DNA from: Azolla caroliniana
Taxonomy: Eukaryota > Polypodiophyta
NCBI GenBank assembly: GCA_043228905.1
Contig: JBHGNT010000003.1
Location: 10,664,001 to 10,728,000, forward strand
Reading direction: 5' to 3'
DNA length: 64,000 bases
Each line of letters begins with the position of its first letter. Position 1 is the first letter of the stretch. The notes under the pieces are model-generated. The model ran no database searches. It was not told where the DNA came from and saw nothing but the letters and a program-made list of their open reading frames with translations. Shown piece by piece: positions 23,610 to 35,534 of this stretch. The position numbers and the translations under genes are program-made.

Positions 23610-24655
23610 ATATCAAACAAAAATCCAATGCATTCCATCTTGATTTGATGCACTATGTCAAATTTTACTCTATACATCTAGAATTCGATGTAGTGCATCG
23701 AATTCTTGTTGTAAGTCTTGGATTTTTAAAAATTTTCCTTTTGAAAAAAACTCTTGGATTTTCAACTGAGGCCCAATGCATTACATCGAATTCTAGCTAT
23801 ATAGACTAAAATAAGATACATTGCATTGGATTTCAGTTAAAAATTCACATTAAAAAATGAAAAAAAAATAAATAAAAAATAAAAAATGTTTTTTTAAAAA
23901 CAATCTTGGATTTTTAACTCAAATCCAATGCATTGCATTTTATTTTAGTGTATACATCCAGAATCTGATGCATTGCATCAAATTTCAGTTGAAAATCCGC
24001 AATTTGTTTATTTGTTTTCATTATTTATTTATTTATTCATTTTTTCCATAACAAAATAAAAAATAAAAAAATTGAAAAGATGTATTATCAATTGAAATTC
24101 AATGTATTGCAACGAATTTTATTCTATACAACTAGAATCCGATGTAATGCATTGTATTCCATGAAAAAAATGGATTTTCAACTGAAATATGATGCACTGC
24201 ATCGGATTTTAGTCCATACAGCTAGAATTTGATGTAGTGCATCGGATTTCAGTTGAAAATCCATTTAAAAATATTTTTTAAATGTTTTTAATTTTTTTCC
24301 ATAAAAAAATAAATAAAAATGAAAAATATAGATTTTCAACTAAAATCCGATGTACTACATCGGATTTTAGTCTATAGAGTTAGAATCCGATGCAGTGCAT
24401 CAAATTTCAGTTGAAAATCCATTTTTTTTAAATTTTAATTTTTTTTCATAAATAAATAAATAAAAATTGAAAAAAGTGGATTTTCAATTGAAATCCAATG
24501 CAATGCATTAGATGTTGGTGGAAAACTGAGTTTTTAAAACAAATTCTTATTTGTTTTTACTTTTTCCACAAAACATTTAAAAAAAATCTTGGATTTGCAA
24601 TTGGAATCCAATGCAGTGCATCGAATTCGTGTTGGAAATCCAAGAATTTCTTATT
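23610..24655. repeat. Array of nested palindromes around GATGCA-TGCATC
   Basis: About eight diverged units of roughly 90-100 bp, separated by A/T-rich linkers, each have inverted ends. The clearest runs 24171-24263: TGGATTTTCAACTGAAAT at 24171 is exactly reverse-complementary to ATTTCAGTTGAAAATCCA at 24246. Inside each unit are one or two smaller palindromes. At 24340-24370 the arms CTAAAATCCGATGTA and TACATCGGATTTTAG are perfect around one base. Other units start near 23620, 23756, 23907, 24090, 24330, 24478 and 24592. No coding sequence is present. Confidence 0.85.
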
Positions 24656-25370
24656 TTCAACGATTGGGCATTTACCCATACATCCTAACGGCCGACAGAT
24701 TAGACTCTTTAAAGCAATGCTTGATAATAGATAGAGCTGCTGCATTGTTTCTTCTTTAACAACTTTATTAGTTGCGGGAGGTTGATAGAATAATTGTTCT
24801 TGTCTGCTTGCGTAGACGACATATTGAAAAGGATTGGACCCTCTAGCCGTGTAACCGTTAAGACAGGTGCTACTCTCCCAGCAAGTAGAGTTGGTGGGCG
24901 GGATCTCGCTGCATCGAAAGATCAGTCTAATGCGAAGACCGCCCGCCAAAACAAAAACAAAATTGCATGATGCAGCTACTCAGTAGTCAAAAATGTCTGC
25001 ATCGACACTACGTGAAGAACAGGTTCAGGGTGCGTGGGAAGAACTGCAGCAGAGTGAAGTAGGATTGAACTCTTCATCCAATGCCATTTCCTAGGCAGCA
25101 ATCAACGATTAAACCTGAGACGTTTACCCATCCATCCTCTAAAAGATTAGACTGCGGCTTTCAATATTAATTTATAGAATAGCATAGAAATGAAAAAAAC
25201 TCTGCACTGTGGGCTTCATTGTTGTAGCAGATTCGGCATGCTGATGTAGCAGGGAGGACTCTCTTTCACCATTACTGCCTGCCTGCGCGAAAGGAAAGCA
25301 GCTAATCTCAAATTTTTTTTGAGGTGGTGGTAGTGTTCGGTGGCGAAGAAAGTGGTTGATGGTGATATTC

Positions 25371-25763
25371 TTATTCATCATTTATAAAAGGATCATCCAT
25401 AAGAGGATTATCATATGCAGTATAACTATGTAACCGGGCGGGGAAGGCAGTTGAAGCTAGATTTTCATTTGTCGCTGCTTCTTTCTGTCGTCGAAGAATG
25501 ACGACTTCCCCTACGAGATAGGTCTGTATCAATTTGTGTTTCGGCATCAGTTGGCCTTTCTTCAGTTTGTGTTTCAACATTGTTGTTTTGATCAACGGGA
25601 GGTACAAGAACCTCATCAGCACTGTCAGTGGTAAGAACATTTGTATTTTCCACGTAAACCTATTGGGAGGTATAATATCATTGTCACTCTCACTACTATT
25701 GGTTAATAGCGATGGACGATTTATGACTGAAACTGAATAACTTTCAGGCAGGATATAGAACAA
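25371..25763 (-). pseudogene. Unidentified Ser/Asp/Thr-rich protein remnant
   Basis: Hydrophilic frames swap within this stretch. One frame gives INRPSLLTNSSESDNDIIPP and, later, TAYDNPLMDDPFINDE. Another gives VLVPPVDQNNNVETQTEERP and QIDTDLSRRGSRHSS. The two together look like one acidic, low-complexity protein broken by frameshifts. I recognise no domain. Confidence 0.3.
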
Positions 25764-26122
25764 TATGCATTTTGTTGTTTCTAATAGTAGTTATTGGAGG
25801 TATATCAGATGTAGTAAGATAGGAATTAATTTGTAAATAAATTTCAGTGAGTGTCTAAAATACCCAATAATGACGATTCCCTACTATTAAAAGATAATAA
25901 TCTTTCCACCCACAATAGTGTTAATTTCGCTTTCTGAAGGCATACCACGCTGAATGCGCTCATGTACCAATCTTATACAAAATCAATAAAGAAAACCTTT
26001 CTGGTTGCTTGCTGTAAAGGATACTGAATTGACATGTAGAATTCGTTGCTGTTATGAAGCAGATAATCTAATGCATACGACACGCTTTCCATTATTCTAC
26101 CTGTTGGCAGAGTTTATTTCGT

Positions 26123-26353
26123 TTAAAGCGGTAAATTAAGTCTGTTATGTGGAGGTCTCAGCCAATTATATAGATATAAGAAGGGATTGGATTCACCTAT
26201 TATGCTACTAGCAGACGGGCTACTGTCACTGCTACCTCCACCACTACTACCGCCAAAGATATAGGTTATTACACATATATTTATAGTAGTGAGTACCACT
26301 CCCCAAAAAGACTTATTTTTATACATTGGTTCTTTATTTGTAGCGTCACCCAA
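26123..26353 (-). pseudogene. Unidentified small membrane protein, Gly/Ser-rich linker
   Basis: A 76-codon frame with one hydrophobic helix (SFWGVVLTTINICVITYIF), then GGSSGGGSSDSSPSASS and a short tail. The frame is open further upstream as ELGDATNKEPMYKNK with a stop at KMLLA*. Family unknown. Confidence 0.35.
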
Positions 26354-26689
26354 TTCTCCTAAGACCTACGCAAGCAACATTTTCCGAGCGAGACCTGCAT
26401 GCGATTCTACTCCTCTAGCAGAACCTATTGATATTTTAACTGATTCCGAAGAATAATAATTTAGCTCTTTGTCGTCCTCCACTACACGCTCAGCCGAGAA
26501 TCTTCTCTCGCAGCAAGCAAGCAAGCACTTGAACTACTATCAGCCGTAGTTTTAGAGCCTTCTTCAGGTACATGCTTAGGCTGCACACTAGCCCCACCAT
26601 TTTCGGTTGGTTGCTGAGGAAGAAGAAGGTTGCGTGCTGACCGCAGAACCAACCTCGAGAATCTTCTCTAGCTGAAGACATAAAACATT

Positions 26690-26959
26690 CTAAAACAAAC
26701 CTATAACATCTATTTGATCTTTTATTAATGGAAGATCTATCATGCCTATAAGGTACCATGTTAGACCACCTAACAGTAAGACTTGCGCATTCGCATATAA
26801 CTTCTTTTTTGTAATAGTTCCATTCTTTTTTACACTCACCAGTGATAGAATCATACTAGTTATCCCACTTATTCCCAATAGATAGAATAATTGATTACTG
26901 TCACCAGCTATAAACTTGTTTGTTTCCTTCTGGTCTAAAAAGAATTACCATTATATAAC
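26690..26959 (-). pseudogene. Unidentified small membrane protein with two helices
   Basis: The frame is open from the copia junction at about 26960 to a stop at 26690. It has two hydrophobic segments, QLFYLLGISGITSMILSLV and VLLLGGLTWYLIGMIDLPL, separated by a Lys-rich hinge (KKNGTITKKK). No start is certain because the upstream part is cut by the copia fragment. Family unknown. Confidence 0.35.
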
Positions 26960-26966
26960 CTAAAAG

Positions 26967-27939
26967 ATGCATACAAACAGTTGTTGCACAACCGAATGCG
27001 GATATTGCGGAAAGCTCGGCCACCACGAAGAAGAGTGCCGAAAGAAGATGTGCGAATCGGCTTCCACAAGCCGACAACTCACGAATTACGCGCACAATTC
27101 CGACTACGAAGAGTATAGCGGAATGTACAGGCACAACTCCGATTACGAAGACTATAGCGGAATGTACGGGCACAACTCCGACTACGAAGATCGTGGCGGA
27201 ATGTATGCACACAACTCCGACTGTGGCGGAATGTTCATGATGAAACATAGAGCAAACTCTATGTCGGCCTCAACCTCAACTAGTGCCCTCAATCCAGAGG
27301 ACGTATGGTTTGTTGACTCCGGAGCCTCAAACCATATGACATCTCATAAAGAATGGTTTCTCGAACTTCGAGAGCCGGAGCGACCTGGTTATGTCGAAAC
27401 CAGAGATGACACTACGCACCCGATTCGGCACATCGGCAATGTTCCGTTCGACGAAAGAGGTAAGCAAACATACATTAAAAATGTCTTGCATGTTCCCACC
27501 ATCATGAAGAATTTGGTTTCGGTCGGCCAAATGGTTGAGCATGGGATGCAAGTACGATTCAACCAAGAAGGGTGCTTCATCAAAAAAGAGGGCCGAATGA
27601 TCGCGTGCGGAAGAAGAGAGGGCCGGATGTTCATTCTCGATTCACACGCGATGAAATCCGCCATGTTCGCAAAAAGCACGAAAGCCAACTCCAACATAGA
27701 GCTATAGCACAAGCGAATCGGCCACATCAATCTCAACAAACTCAAAGCAATGAAATTGAAAGGAGTCGTCATCGGACTCCCGACGTTCAAAGAGAAGGAG
27801 ATTGAAGGTGTATGCGAAGCGTGCCAATTCGGGAAGCAACACCGACACCCATTCCCGAAAGAGTAGAACGTGAGCAAAGGTCTACTCGACGTAGTCCACT
27901 CCGACGTATGGGGACCGACGCAGATGGCTACATTCAACG
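26967..27939 (+). pseudogene. Copia gag C-terminus, protease and gag-pre-integrase
   Basis: In order: a zinc knuckle CGYCGKLGHHEEEC (about codons 9-22), four tandem 13-residue units (HNSDYEDYSGMYG type), the retropepsin motif WFVDSGASNHMT with its catalytic Asp, KNVLHVPTIMKNLVSVGQM, and, after a stop at 27707 (L*HKRIGHINLNKL; the usual residue is Trp), the zinc region CEACQFGKQHRHPFPKE and integrase start DVVHSDVWGPTQMATFN. There it is cut by a copia LTR at 27940. The protease itself is open and looks recently intact. Confidence 0.88.
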
Positions 27940-28365
27940 TGTTGATCGGCAAGCTCAACCGGATCCGGATGGGCTGAATAAGCCTGAGCCGGATCGGCAT
28001 CCGGAAGGATGAAACCGGATTAGTGAGACAGATCGGAGAGCCGGTGAGCTGGGGAGCCGGTTAGCTGGATCAAACAGTAACCGAAAGCCTAGTAGTAGCC
28101 TAGACTACTAGGTAGTTAATGTCTCATAGTTAGTGTCAGACGCTCGTATGAGCATTGAAGTACACAGTACTTCTGTTAGTCCTCTTAGGACTTGTATAAA
28201 TAGTGCTGTTGAGCACGTTTTATGTACAGAGAACTACTATTGTTTTGTGATAGATCTAACTTGTTCTGCTCTTTCTCTGTCTCTCCCGCATACTGTAAAG
28301 CTTTCCATTAAACCTGTGTTTCTGTGTTCGGTTTTCTACTTGCTTCGGCACACAATTCTTTTACA
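27940..28365 (+). repeat. Copia 5' LTR (426 bp)
   Basis: Starts TGTTGATCGGCAAGCTC and ends TTCTTTTACA. It is inserted in the integrase of the preceding copia. It has TATAAATA at 28195-28202, and the expected transcription start falls about 30 bp downstream. It is followed by a leader and gag of the same orientation, so this is a 5' LTR. Confidence 0.85.
28195..28202 (+). promoter_or_regulatory. TATA box of the copia LTR
   Basis: TATAAATA in CTTGTATAAATAGTG. The same sequence recurs at about 59788 in the LTR 59536-59966, and a TATAAAAG variant occurs in the minus-strand LTRs at 7808-8217 and 56016-56377. Confidence 0.7.
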
Positions 28366-28950
28366 TGGTTGAGAACCTCTGCATACTGTATCAGAGCGCG
28401 AGGGTTGAGAACCTCTGTAGCTGACATAGCTTGAAAAGAAAACCAACCAAGAAGAACAAGAAAAACAAAATGGATAGAGGCATGGCAAGCTCGCTTCCTA
28501 CCGAGAAGCTCGACAGAAACAACTACGCATCTTGGTCCTACAAGATGCACCAGTACTTGCTCGGGCACGATTACTGGAGCTATGTCGACGAAGCAAATGA
28601 CACAACACCCAAATCAACACACAGAGATTTCCTGATGTGGGAACAATCAGCGAGTAGAGTATTGTATTGCTTCGCATCTTGTGTGGGCGAACAACTTCTG
28701 AGCTATATTCGGGATGCGAAAATGCCAAAGGATGCTTGGGGAAATTTGAAGAAGATTTTCGCCGCAAGCACCACAACTAGGAAGCTTCAACTCCGACAGG
28801 AGTTGAGCAACTTACGACAACGCGACTTGTCAGTGGCTGATTACACCTCAAAGATGAAAGAGATATTCGACTCCCTAGCCTCTATCGATGTGAACGTCGA
28901 GGAAGGCGAGATGGTGCAGGTCTGTCTCTTGGGACTGGCGTCAAAGTTCA
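28366..28950 (+). pseudogene. Copia leader and gag N-terminal part, truncated
   Basis: A leader with a TGTATCAGAGCGCGAGG phrase, similar to the TGGTATCAGAGC initiator-Met primer site of copia elements, precedes gag. I choose ATG at 28470 (MDRGMASSLPTEKLDRNNYA). The gag domain shows NYASWSYKMHQYLLGHDYWS, DAWGNLKKIFAAST and QELSNLRQRDLSVADYTSKM, typical of copia capsid. The frame is intact until LLGLASKFM at 28950, where a gypsy LTR begins. Confidence 0.85.
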
Positions 28951-29353
28951 TGTTACCCGGACAAGTATGGATTCGTCGGAATCGGAAAGATGTTCGGAGT
29001 CAGAGTGAGAGTCGGATCGATGACTCAACAGATAGCCGAATAGGACATAGTTAGTTACGAAGTTTTGTAATTCTTGTTAATTATAGGTAGTAGGATTTCT
29101 TGATGAGAAAAGACCGTCGGGTTACCTATAAAATGAACCGAAGGCATTGTAAAAATCTATCGTTGTATTTAGTGATATGAAGTTTGGTTAGGAAATCTCT
29201 GTGTACGGATTGCTTCTTGCCATCTAGTTCTTTCTATCTAAACTATATTACATAAGTCACGATCTCGGTGTCTATTATCACCGATAAGTTTATAGATCAT
29301 TCGTGTCTATTCGTTTAACCACAACTTCTTGATAGCACGTTCGTTACGAACGT

Positions 29354-30052
29354 TGTCGTGAAGAAAACCGTCCCCAGGCGCAAACCGTGTAAAGTGTGTG
29401 TGAACCGGCCCTTACACGTGGGCACACCCCTTGTTGTATAGTGGATAGGTAGGCACAAAGGTCAAATCCTAGGTAGCAATATTCTATAGGGGAAATCGAG
29501 GAGTATCTCTGTCCGAAAGGACAGAGAATTAATGTGATGTAAACGGGTGAAACGGCCTCCCTCCTTGAGCTATAAAAGAGAGGGAGACGGGGGAGAGAAG
29601 GTATCGCGCGCTAGAGGGGACGAAATGCTGTCGGACTGGGACCGAGCTCTTCTTCTCTGTCGTTCTCCATAGCTTTCTTTTGCGCAGGTTCTCAGGAGGT
29701 TGATCCTGCTTCGTGGAACGCCCGTGTGCTTCCAGCAGAATCTCCATCTTGCTCTCCTGTGTGCGTGGGTGATCAGGCGTCGACATCCATCTCGCCGACC
29801 TGATCGGCTGTAACCGTTCGAGTCGTCTGCATACATACAAATACATACACATATTTATATACATACGCTAGTGTTCTCAACTCGTATCTCCTGTGTTATT
29901 GGGCCGCTTCCCCGTGCACTTCTTTGTCTATACGTGTGTGAGTGTCTCCCGCTCTCTCGCTCTCTCTCTCTCTCCCTCTTCTCACCTATTCCTCGGTCCA
30001 AGACCCCAGTGGTCCCGCCTTGTTCTCCACGCACGCGCGTACCAACGCGACA
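29354..30052 (+). repeat. Gypsy-2 5' LTR (699 bp)
   Basis: TGTCGTGAAGAAAACC to ACCAACGCGACA. It contains a CT-rich run near 29950 and a TATA box at 29571. The downstream bases TACCGGAAGAGAGGC are not a standard primer site that I recognise. Confidence 0.9.
29571..29578 (+). promoter_or_regulatory. TATA box of gypsy-2 LTR
   Basis: TATAAAAG in TTGAGCTATAAAAGAGAGGG, conserved in the 3' LTR near 35753 and, as CTATAAAGGG, in the related LTR near 22427. Confidence 0.7.
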
Positions 30053-30093
30053 TACCGGAAGAGAGGCGTCTAGCCGGATTCCCTCGAGTGGCG

Positions 30094-31995
30094 ATGCCGG
30101 GTATCCATACAGAGGTGCTCGAGGTACGGGCCGAGAGCCGGACCTGGGAGAAGTTCGAAGGTCGGCTCCTCGAAAAATACGGGCTTGAAGATGTGCTTCG
30201 ACTTTCGAAGCGGGACTTCATGAAGTGGGTGGAGACCCCCGACAAAGGAAGGAACGCGTCGGTGCTCCTCCGGGAGTTTGAGGAACGCTTCATGCGCCTC
30301 TCGGTGCTTGACCGGACCGTTCTGGACACAAGCCGTGTCCTATTGTTTGTTAAGTCATTTGATCAGCGGGATCGGGAGCAGGTAGGCCTCCTATTGGAGA
30401 CTGATGACGGGCTGACGGCCGATTGGGCCGTGGTGAAAAGGGTCTGTGGCCGTTTCGACAAAAGACGGGAATGGGTTGACAAAGGATCGACAGGGGCGGG
30501 CTCTGTCACTGCGAGGAAGCTCGAGCCAACGCCACCAACGCGAAGGGAAGAGACCCGAGATTGGCTCGAGACCGGATCGGCTTCGATCGGCATGGTCAAG
30601 GGCTCGTCTGGGGGAGCAGCTCTGGAGGAACTGACGCGGATGGTAAAGGATCTCCAGATCGTCCAGGCACGGAGGGACGGTAGTGAACAGGGCCGTGACC
30701 GACGACCTCTGGCTGGAAACAGGTGCATGTGGTGTGACGCGGTTGGCCACATCCGGAAGGACTATGGGGACTTTGCCGAGGCGATGAGAAGCAACGTGGT
30801 GTACCTGTGGAATGGTCGGGTGCACGCCAGCGAAACCCGAAGGCCCCTGGACCTGAACGTCGGGCGAGGGGGTATGAAAAGGCTGATGGAGGAGGCGGCG
30901 GCTCGTCACGTGGAGACCGTCCACTACTCGTCGTCAGCTGGTATTTGGGTTGGAGGTGGCGAGGCCCCGAAGACGAACAAAGCCGGGTTCTGGCCGACGA
31001 TGCTAGAAGGCCTCGCCGGCGCACGACTAAGGAAAGAAGAGGCCGGCCGTGCGGAAAAACGGGTCCGGGAGGTGACCGGGTGGAGTGACCCGGTGGAAGA
31101 AAAGACGGGCTTCGTCGAAGCTGCTTGTCAAAACTACGAGGCTCTGGTGGAGGACAAGCGGGTAGGGAAAACCGGAGGGGCCGGGCCCTCACAACGATAT
31201 GAAACTCGATTCGGGCAAAGACGAAATGAGGCCGGTGTAACCGGCGCCCAGGATAATCCGAAGAGGGGCGGGTACCGGCTGGGCACAGAAATTGAAAGAT
31301 CCACGGACCTGCGAAAGGTCCTGGAAGAACGAATCCTCGACAGCAAGGTGGAACTGTCGCTGAGGGAAGTGCTCGGGATCGCCAAGAAGGAGTTCCACGA
31401 CTCCATCGTAGACTTGGTGAAGAGGAAGAGGCTGTCGACGGAGACAGAACCGGAGAAGCCGGTGGAGGTGCGGACGACGCACATAGAGGACATGGCGCTG
31501 GAAGACGAGTTGGCAGAGAGCCACTATTCGCGGCCGTAGTGGGTCAGAGTGACCACGGACACCCCCGTGAAGATCGGAGATGTTCATGAACCGGTGGTGG
31601 CGTTGGTGGAGTACGGTTCAGAAATCAATTTGATGTCCATGGACTTCTATAAGAAAGGGAAATGGCCGATCAACACCAAGCATGGGTGGAAAATACGGGC
31701 AGCGACGCGTGCCACCGAAGAACTGCATGGAGCTTGCCCGAACGTACGAGTAAAGATCGGCGATGTCGAGATTGACCAACACTTCTTCGTGAAGGAGACG
31801 TCCTCACATCCGGTTATACAAGGAGAACCGTACATCACGGCAGCACGGATGGAGACCAAGGTGCTGGACAACAGCTCGGCCAATGCAAAGGTCAAGAGCC
31901 AGGATGGGCGTCACTCGGTCCAGTTCCTGACGGTGAGACCGAACCATGAGCGGAACCGCGAGACCCTCAGGGGCGAAAGCCGAGAGGATTTTTAG
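30094..31995 (+). pseudogene. Gypsy-2 gag and protease
   Basis: I take ATG at 30094 (MPGIHTEVLEV), just past the LTR. Capsid-like text includes FEGRLLEKYGLEDVLRLSKR, MKWVETPDKG and WAVVKRVCGRFDK. The zinc knuckle near 30724 reads CMWCDAVGHIRKDY: its last Cys is replaced by Tyr, while the homologous minus-strand copy near 12680 keeps Cys. After an in-frame TAG at 31537 the protease begins with VALVEYGSEINLMSMDF; the catalytic Asp (Asp in the 12-kb copy, IDHGSE) is Glu here. The frame ends at 31995. Confidence 0.85.
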
Positions 31996-32120
31996 AGAGG
32001 GCTATCAAGGCGTGGGGCTACGATAGTCCGAACACTCCGGGAAAACCCCACAAGTGTACGATAGCAAAGAAGACCTGTACTATAAGTAGGAAATTTTGGT
32101 TCTCCGACAACGGAGGGTGT

Positions 32121-35100
32121 ATGATAGTCGACGTTGTTGGTCGGAAGAAGAAAAGGGCGGAGGAGCAACTTCGGGCATGTGGTATCCTCGGCCTTGGAGA
32201 GGAAATCAACGGAGCCGTGGAGGCAGTCTCTTTCGTCGATACCTTGGGGGAGCTGCGAGAGGTAGTCAGAGGAGTCCTTAAAGAGGACCGGACGATTCCG
32301 GTATGTTCGGAAAGGATGTATGAAGTCATCGCGGACTTCAGTAGAGGGCTCGAGTCGGATCGGACGGCCCGGGTGGACACGAGGTACAAGACTGTGGACC
32401 GGAAGGTGAGGCCAGTCGCAGCTCCCTTGCCAGAGGGCAGCGAGTTGCGAATAAAGGGGGTTGCGTCGGACCCGAGTTTACGAAATCCGGCCCGCATAGG
32501 ACACATGTTCACCGACATAACGTTGTGCGAGCTCAAAATCGGTGGGGGCGGCTTCCTACTGCTGGCGGAAGAGGACAGTTTTCGGGGAATGCTCGAAAGG
32601 CACGAGAAGGCTTTCGCATTCTCACCGGAGGAGATCGGGTGCGTAGACCCGATAGTCGTGGAACCGATGGTGATATTCACGGTACCGCATGTGCCGTGGA
32701 GTCTCAAACCGATTCCAGTACCCAGAGCTCACATCCCGAAGCTGATGGAGCTGTTAAAGCAGAAGGTCGAGATGTGAATCCTCGAACCGTCGAGTGCCCC
32801 ATACTCGAATTGGTGGTTTACCATGCCGAAGAAGGATGGCACGCTGCGCTTTATTCAAGACCTGCAGCCGGTCAACAAGGTGACCATTCGAAACGCAGGA
32901 ATCGGACCGACAATAGACGAGTTCGTGGAGGCCTTCGCCGGAAGGTCGATTTACTCAGTCGGTGATCTCTACTCGGGGTACGATTAGTTCCAGCTAGCCA
33001 TAGAGAGCAGAGACATCACGACAATGCGAACTCCTCTCGGCCTAGTACGGATGTGTACCCTACCACAAGGAGGGACGAACTCGGTGGCTCACATGGTGAA
33101 CGCAATGAACAAGGTGCTGAGGGATTGTATCCCGGACATCACCATGCCGTTTCTGGACGACGTCCTGATCAAGGGATGCGCGGTGGAGGAAATGGACGAG
33201 ACGATCGGACCGGACGGGTGCCGGAAATTCGTGGCGACGCACATCGATGAATGCGAGAAGGTGTTGCAGAGGTTGGAGGGCGCGAGGCTCACCTTCTTCG
33301 GGGGAAAATCGGCCTTCGGGCAATCAGAGATCATGGTCGTCGGACACCTATGCGGGTCGTACGGCCGGAAACCGTCTCCGGCTAAGGTAGAAACCATCTC
33401 TGTGATGAAGCACGACTGTAGCTCAGTCACGGAGGTTCGGAGGTTCTTGGGAGCATGCACATTCTACCACATATGGATCCCACATTACGACCACGTCGCG
33501 GAGCCGTTATACGGGTTGCTGAAAAAGGGGCGAAATTTCGAGTGGAGAGACGAGCATACGGAGTCTGTCCGAAAGATGAAGGAAGCACTTGCCGCAGCTC
33601 CGGCGCTTCAAAAGGCTGTCTACGGAAAGGACACTCCGATTTACGTAACGATAGACACGAGTCCGACCGGGATCGGATGGGTCGTCAACCAAGAGGACGA
33701 GGACGGTATGCGTTTCCCGATCCGGTTCGGCGCGAAGGTCCTCAGTGAGTGACAGCGAGGATACGCCCAGGTTAAACGCGAGCTTTGGGGTATCGTTTCG
33801 GCGGTAAAGGCCGATAAAGACTACCTGATCGGGGCAGAGGTAATTATCGAGACGGACTGCCTGCCAATTCTTGGCATGGTTTCCAGATGCGTGACGCCGG
33901 ACCTGGCAATGCTCAGGTGGATAGCGTACATCAAGTCCCTGAATCCGGAAATACGACACATTTCCGGGAAAGACAATGCCATGGCTGACATGCTTTCAAG
34001 GGCGAGGTTCGAAAACAAGGGCGACATGGTTTCGGAGGACGAGGAAGTCGACGTGGACTTCTTCAAGGCGGCTCACGTAACAACCGGCAGGGAATGCACT
34101 CCAACGCTTAATGATTTTGACGAGAGCAAGTACGACGGGGAGTGGCTGCAGATCGGCGGGTTCCTGAAAACAATGACACCGGACGTGGCATGGACAACGG
34201 ACGAGGCCAACCGGATTCGGAAGAAAGCCTACCGATTCTTTCTCCGGGACGGGTACATATGGAAGCACCCGAAGAAGAGGAACGACATCCCGCTCCGAGT
34301 GGTGGCGAAGAAGGAGGAACAGAAGGATTTGCTGGCAGCGTACCACGATTGTCCTTGGGCTGGACACCGTGGAACGTGGGCCACGTTCGAAAAGCTAAAA
34401 GGGAAGTACTGGTGGCCGAGACTATACCGGGACGTGCATCGGTTCATGACGACTTGCGAAAGCTGCCAGGTACACTCCATGATCCGACACCGGGATGAGC
34501 TCCACCCGACCTACCCTCCGACTGTCCACTTCAAATGGATGGTGGATTTGGTGACGATGCCAATGGGGGTAGGACAGATGCGGTATCTAGTGCTAGCTCG
34601 GGAGGATCTAACAAACCAGGTTGAAGGCCGAGCCCTGCAGAACAAGACGACTGCAGCCGTATGCTGGTTTTTGATTGAGGATGTGGTATGCTGATACGGG
34701 TGCGTAGGGAAGATCGTGGCTGACCGTGGTGAGTTGGACGCAGAAGAGGCCGAAGAGCTGTTCGACCGGCTAGGAGTCAAACTTACGCTCACCACAGCGT
34801 ACAATCCGGAGGCGAACGGGAAGGTGGAGCGCGGACACGGGCGAATTGTCAAAGCGCTAGTACGGGCATGCGGAGGCCAGGTCGGGAACTGGCCACGGCT
34901 GCTACCTTATGCCTTGTGGGTGGACCGGACTACGCACAGTTCGGTAACCGGGTTCATGCCGGCCGAGCTTATGTTCGGACAAAAGCCGATCATGCCAACA
35001 GAGCGAACGATCTCCTCGTGGGCCACGGTGGACTGGAGGGATGAGATGAGCCGGGAGGAACTATTGGCGGCGCGGATTCGACAGCTCGAGCGAAGGCCGG

Positions 35101-35396
35101 AGGACGTAGAGCGTGCCGCGGAGAAACTTCAGGTAGCAAGGATAAGGAACAAAGCCCGGTTTGATCGAACACACCGGCTCCGGCCAAGGAAGATCGAGGA
35201 AGGCGACTGGGTGCTAGTCTACGACAGCAGCCTCGACAATCAGCATAGGGCCATGCAGAAATTTGCAAGGAGGTGGTTCGGGCCTTACGTAGTAACAGGC
35301 ACCAACGGCAATGGGACGTACCATCTCGCGGAGCTCGACGGTACGAGAATGGCGATACCGGTAGCGGGGAATGACACGACAGTGAGCCGGAGCTAG
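32121..35396 (+). pseudogene. Gypsy-2 reverse transcriptase, RNase H and integrase
   Basis: One reading frame runs through the region, with four stops: TGA 32775, TAG at about 32985 (GYD*FQLA), TGA at 33750 (SE*QRGYAQ) and TGA at 34692 (VC*YGCVG). RT shows FIQDLQPVNKVTIRNAG, YSVGDLYSGYD and the catalytic box PFLDDVLIKG. RNase H has YVTIDTSPTGIGW and IETDCLPILG. Integrase has the zinc-binding H/C region (CPWAGHRGT, CESCQVHSM), then VDLVTMPMG, KIVADRGELD and NPEANGKVERGHGRI as DDE candidates. The C-terminus (RIEEGDWVLVYDSS-like) has no chromodomain. The text FIQDLQPVN and PFLDDVLIKG is what I associate with basidiomycete gypsy elements. Confidence 0.87.
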
Positions 35397-35534
35397 GGGG
35401 CATGGACAACAATGATGAGCAGCCCGAGGCGGAGGATGAACCGATAAACGAGGGATAAAAGCAAGGATCAGTTTTCTCCTGTAGGAACCCAATTTTGACG
35501 CATACCGGTGGATGCGCGGTTAGGTGGGGGCAGA

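Larger units (their letters stand above)
24656..26959 (-). other. Cluster of broken, unidentified open frames
   Basis: This block sits between the palindrome array and a copia fragment. Its coding-like segments all lie on the minus strand and are listed separately. Between them are frameshifts. Two segments share a phrase (AGTCTAATC ... GGATG ... ATGGGTAAA on the minus strand near 24700 and 25130), so part of the block is internally duplicated. The mix of short membrane-protein-like frames and noncoding DNA reminds me of organelle intergenic DNA, but I have no match to prove it. Confidence 0.4.

Noticed and set aside
24800-24920. A tRNA gene on the minus strand (GGGAGAGTAGCACC ... GAGGGTCCAATCC)
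   Set aside because: No acceptor or anticodon stem can be formed; only a loose resemblance to a T arm is present.
31530-31560. TAG between gag and protease in gypsy-2 as a programmed readthrough site
   Set aside because: The related copy at about 11926 has its TAG one codon later, with His at the gypsy-2 position. The stops therefore arose independently and are better read as decay of a continuous frame.
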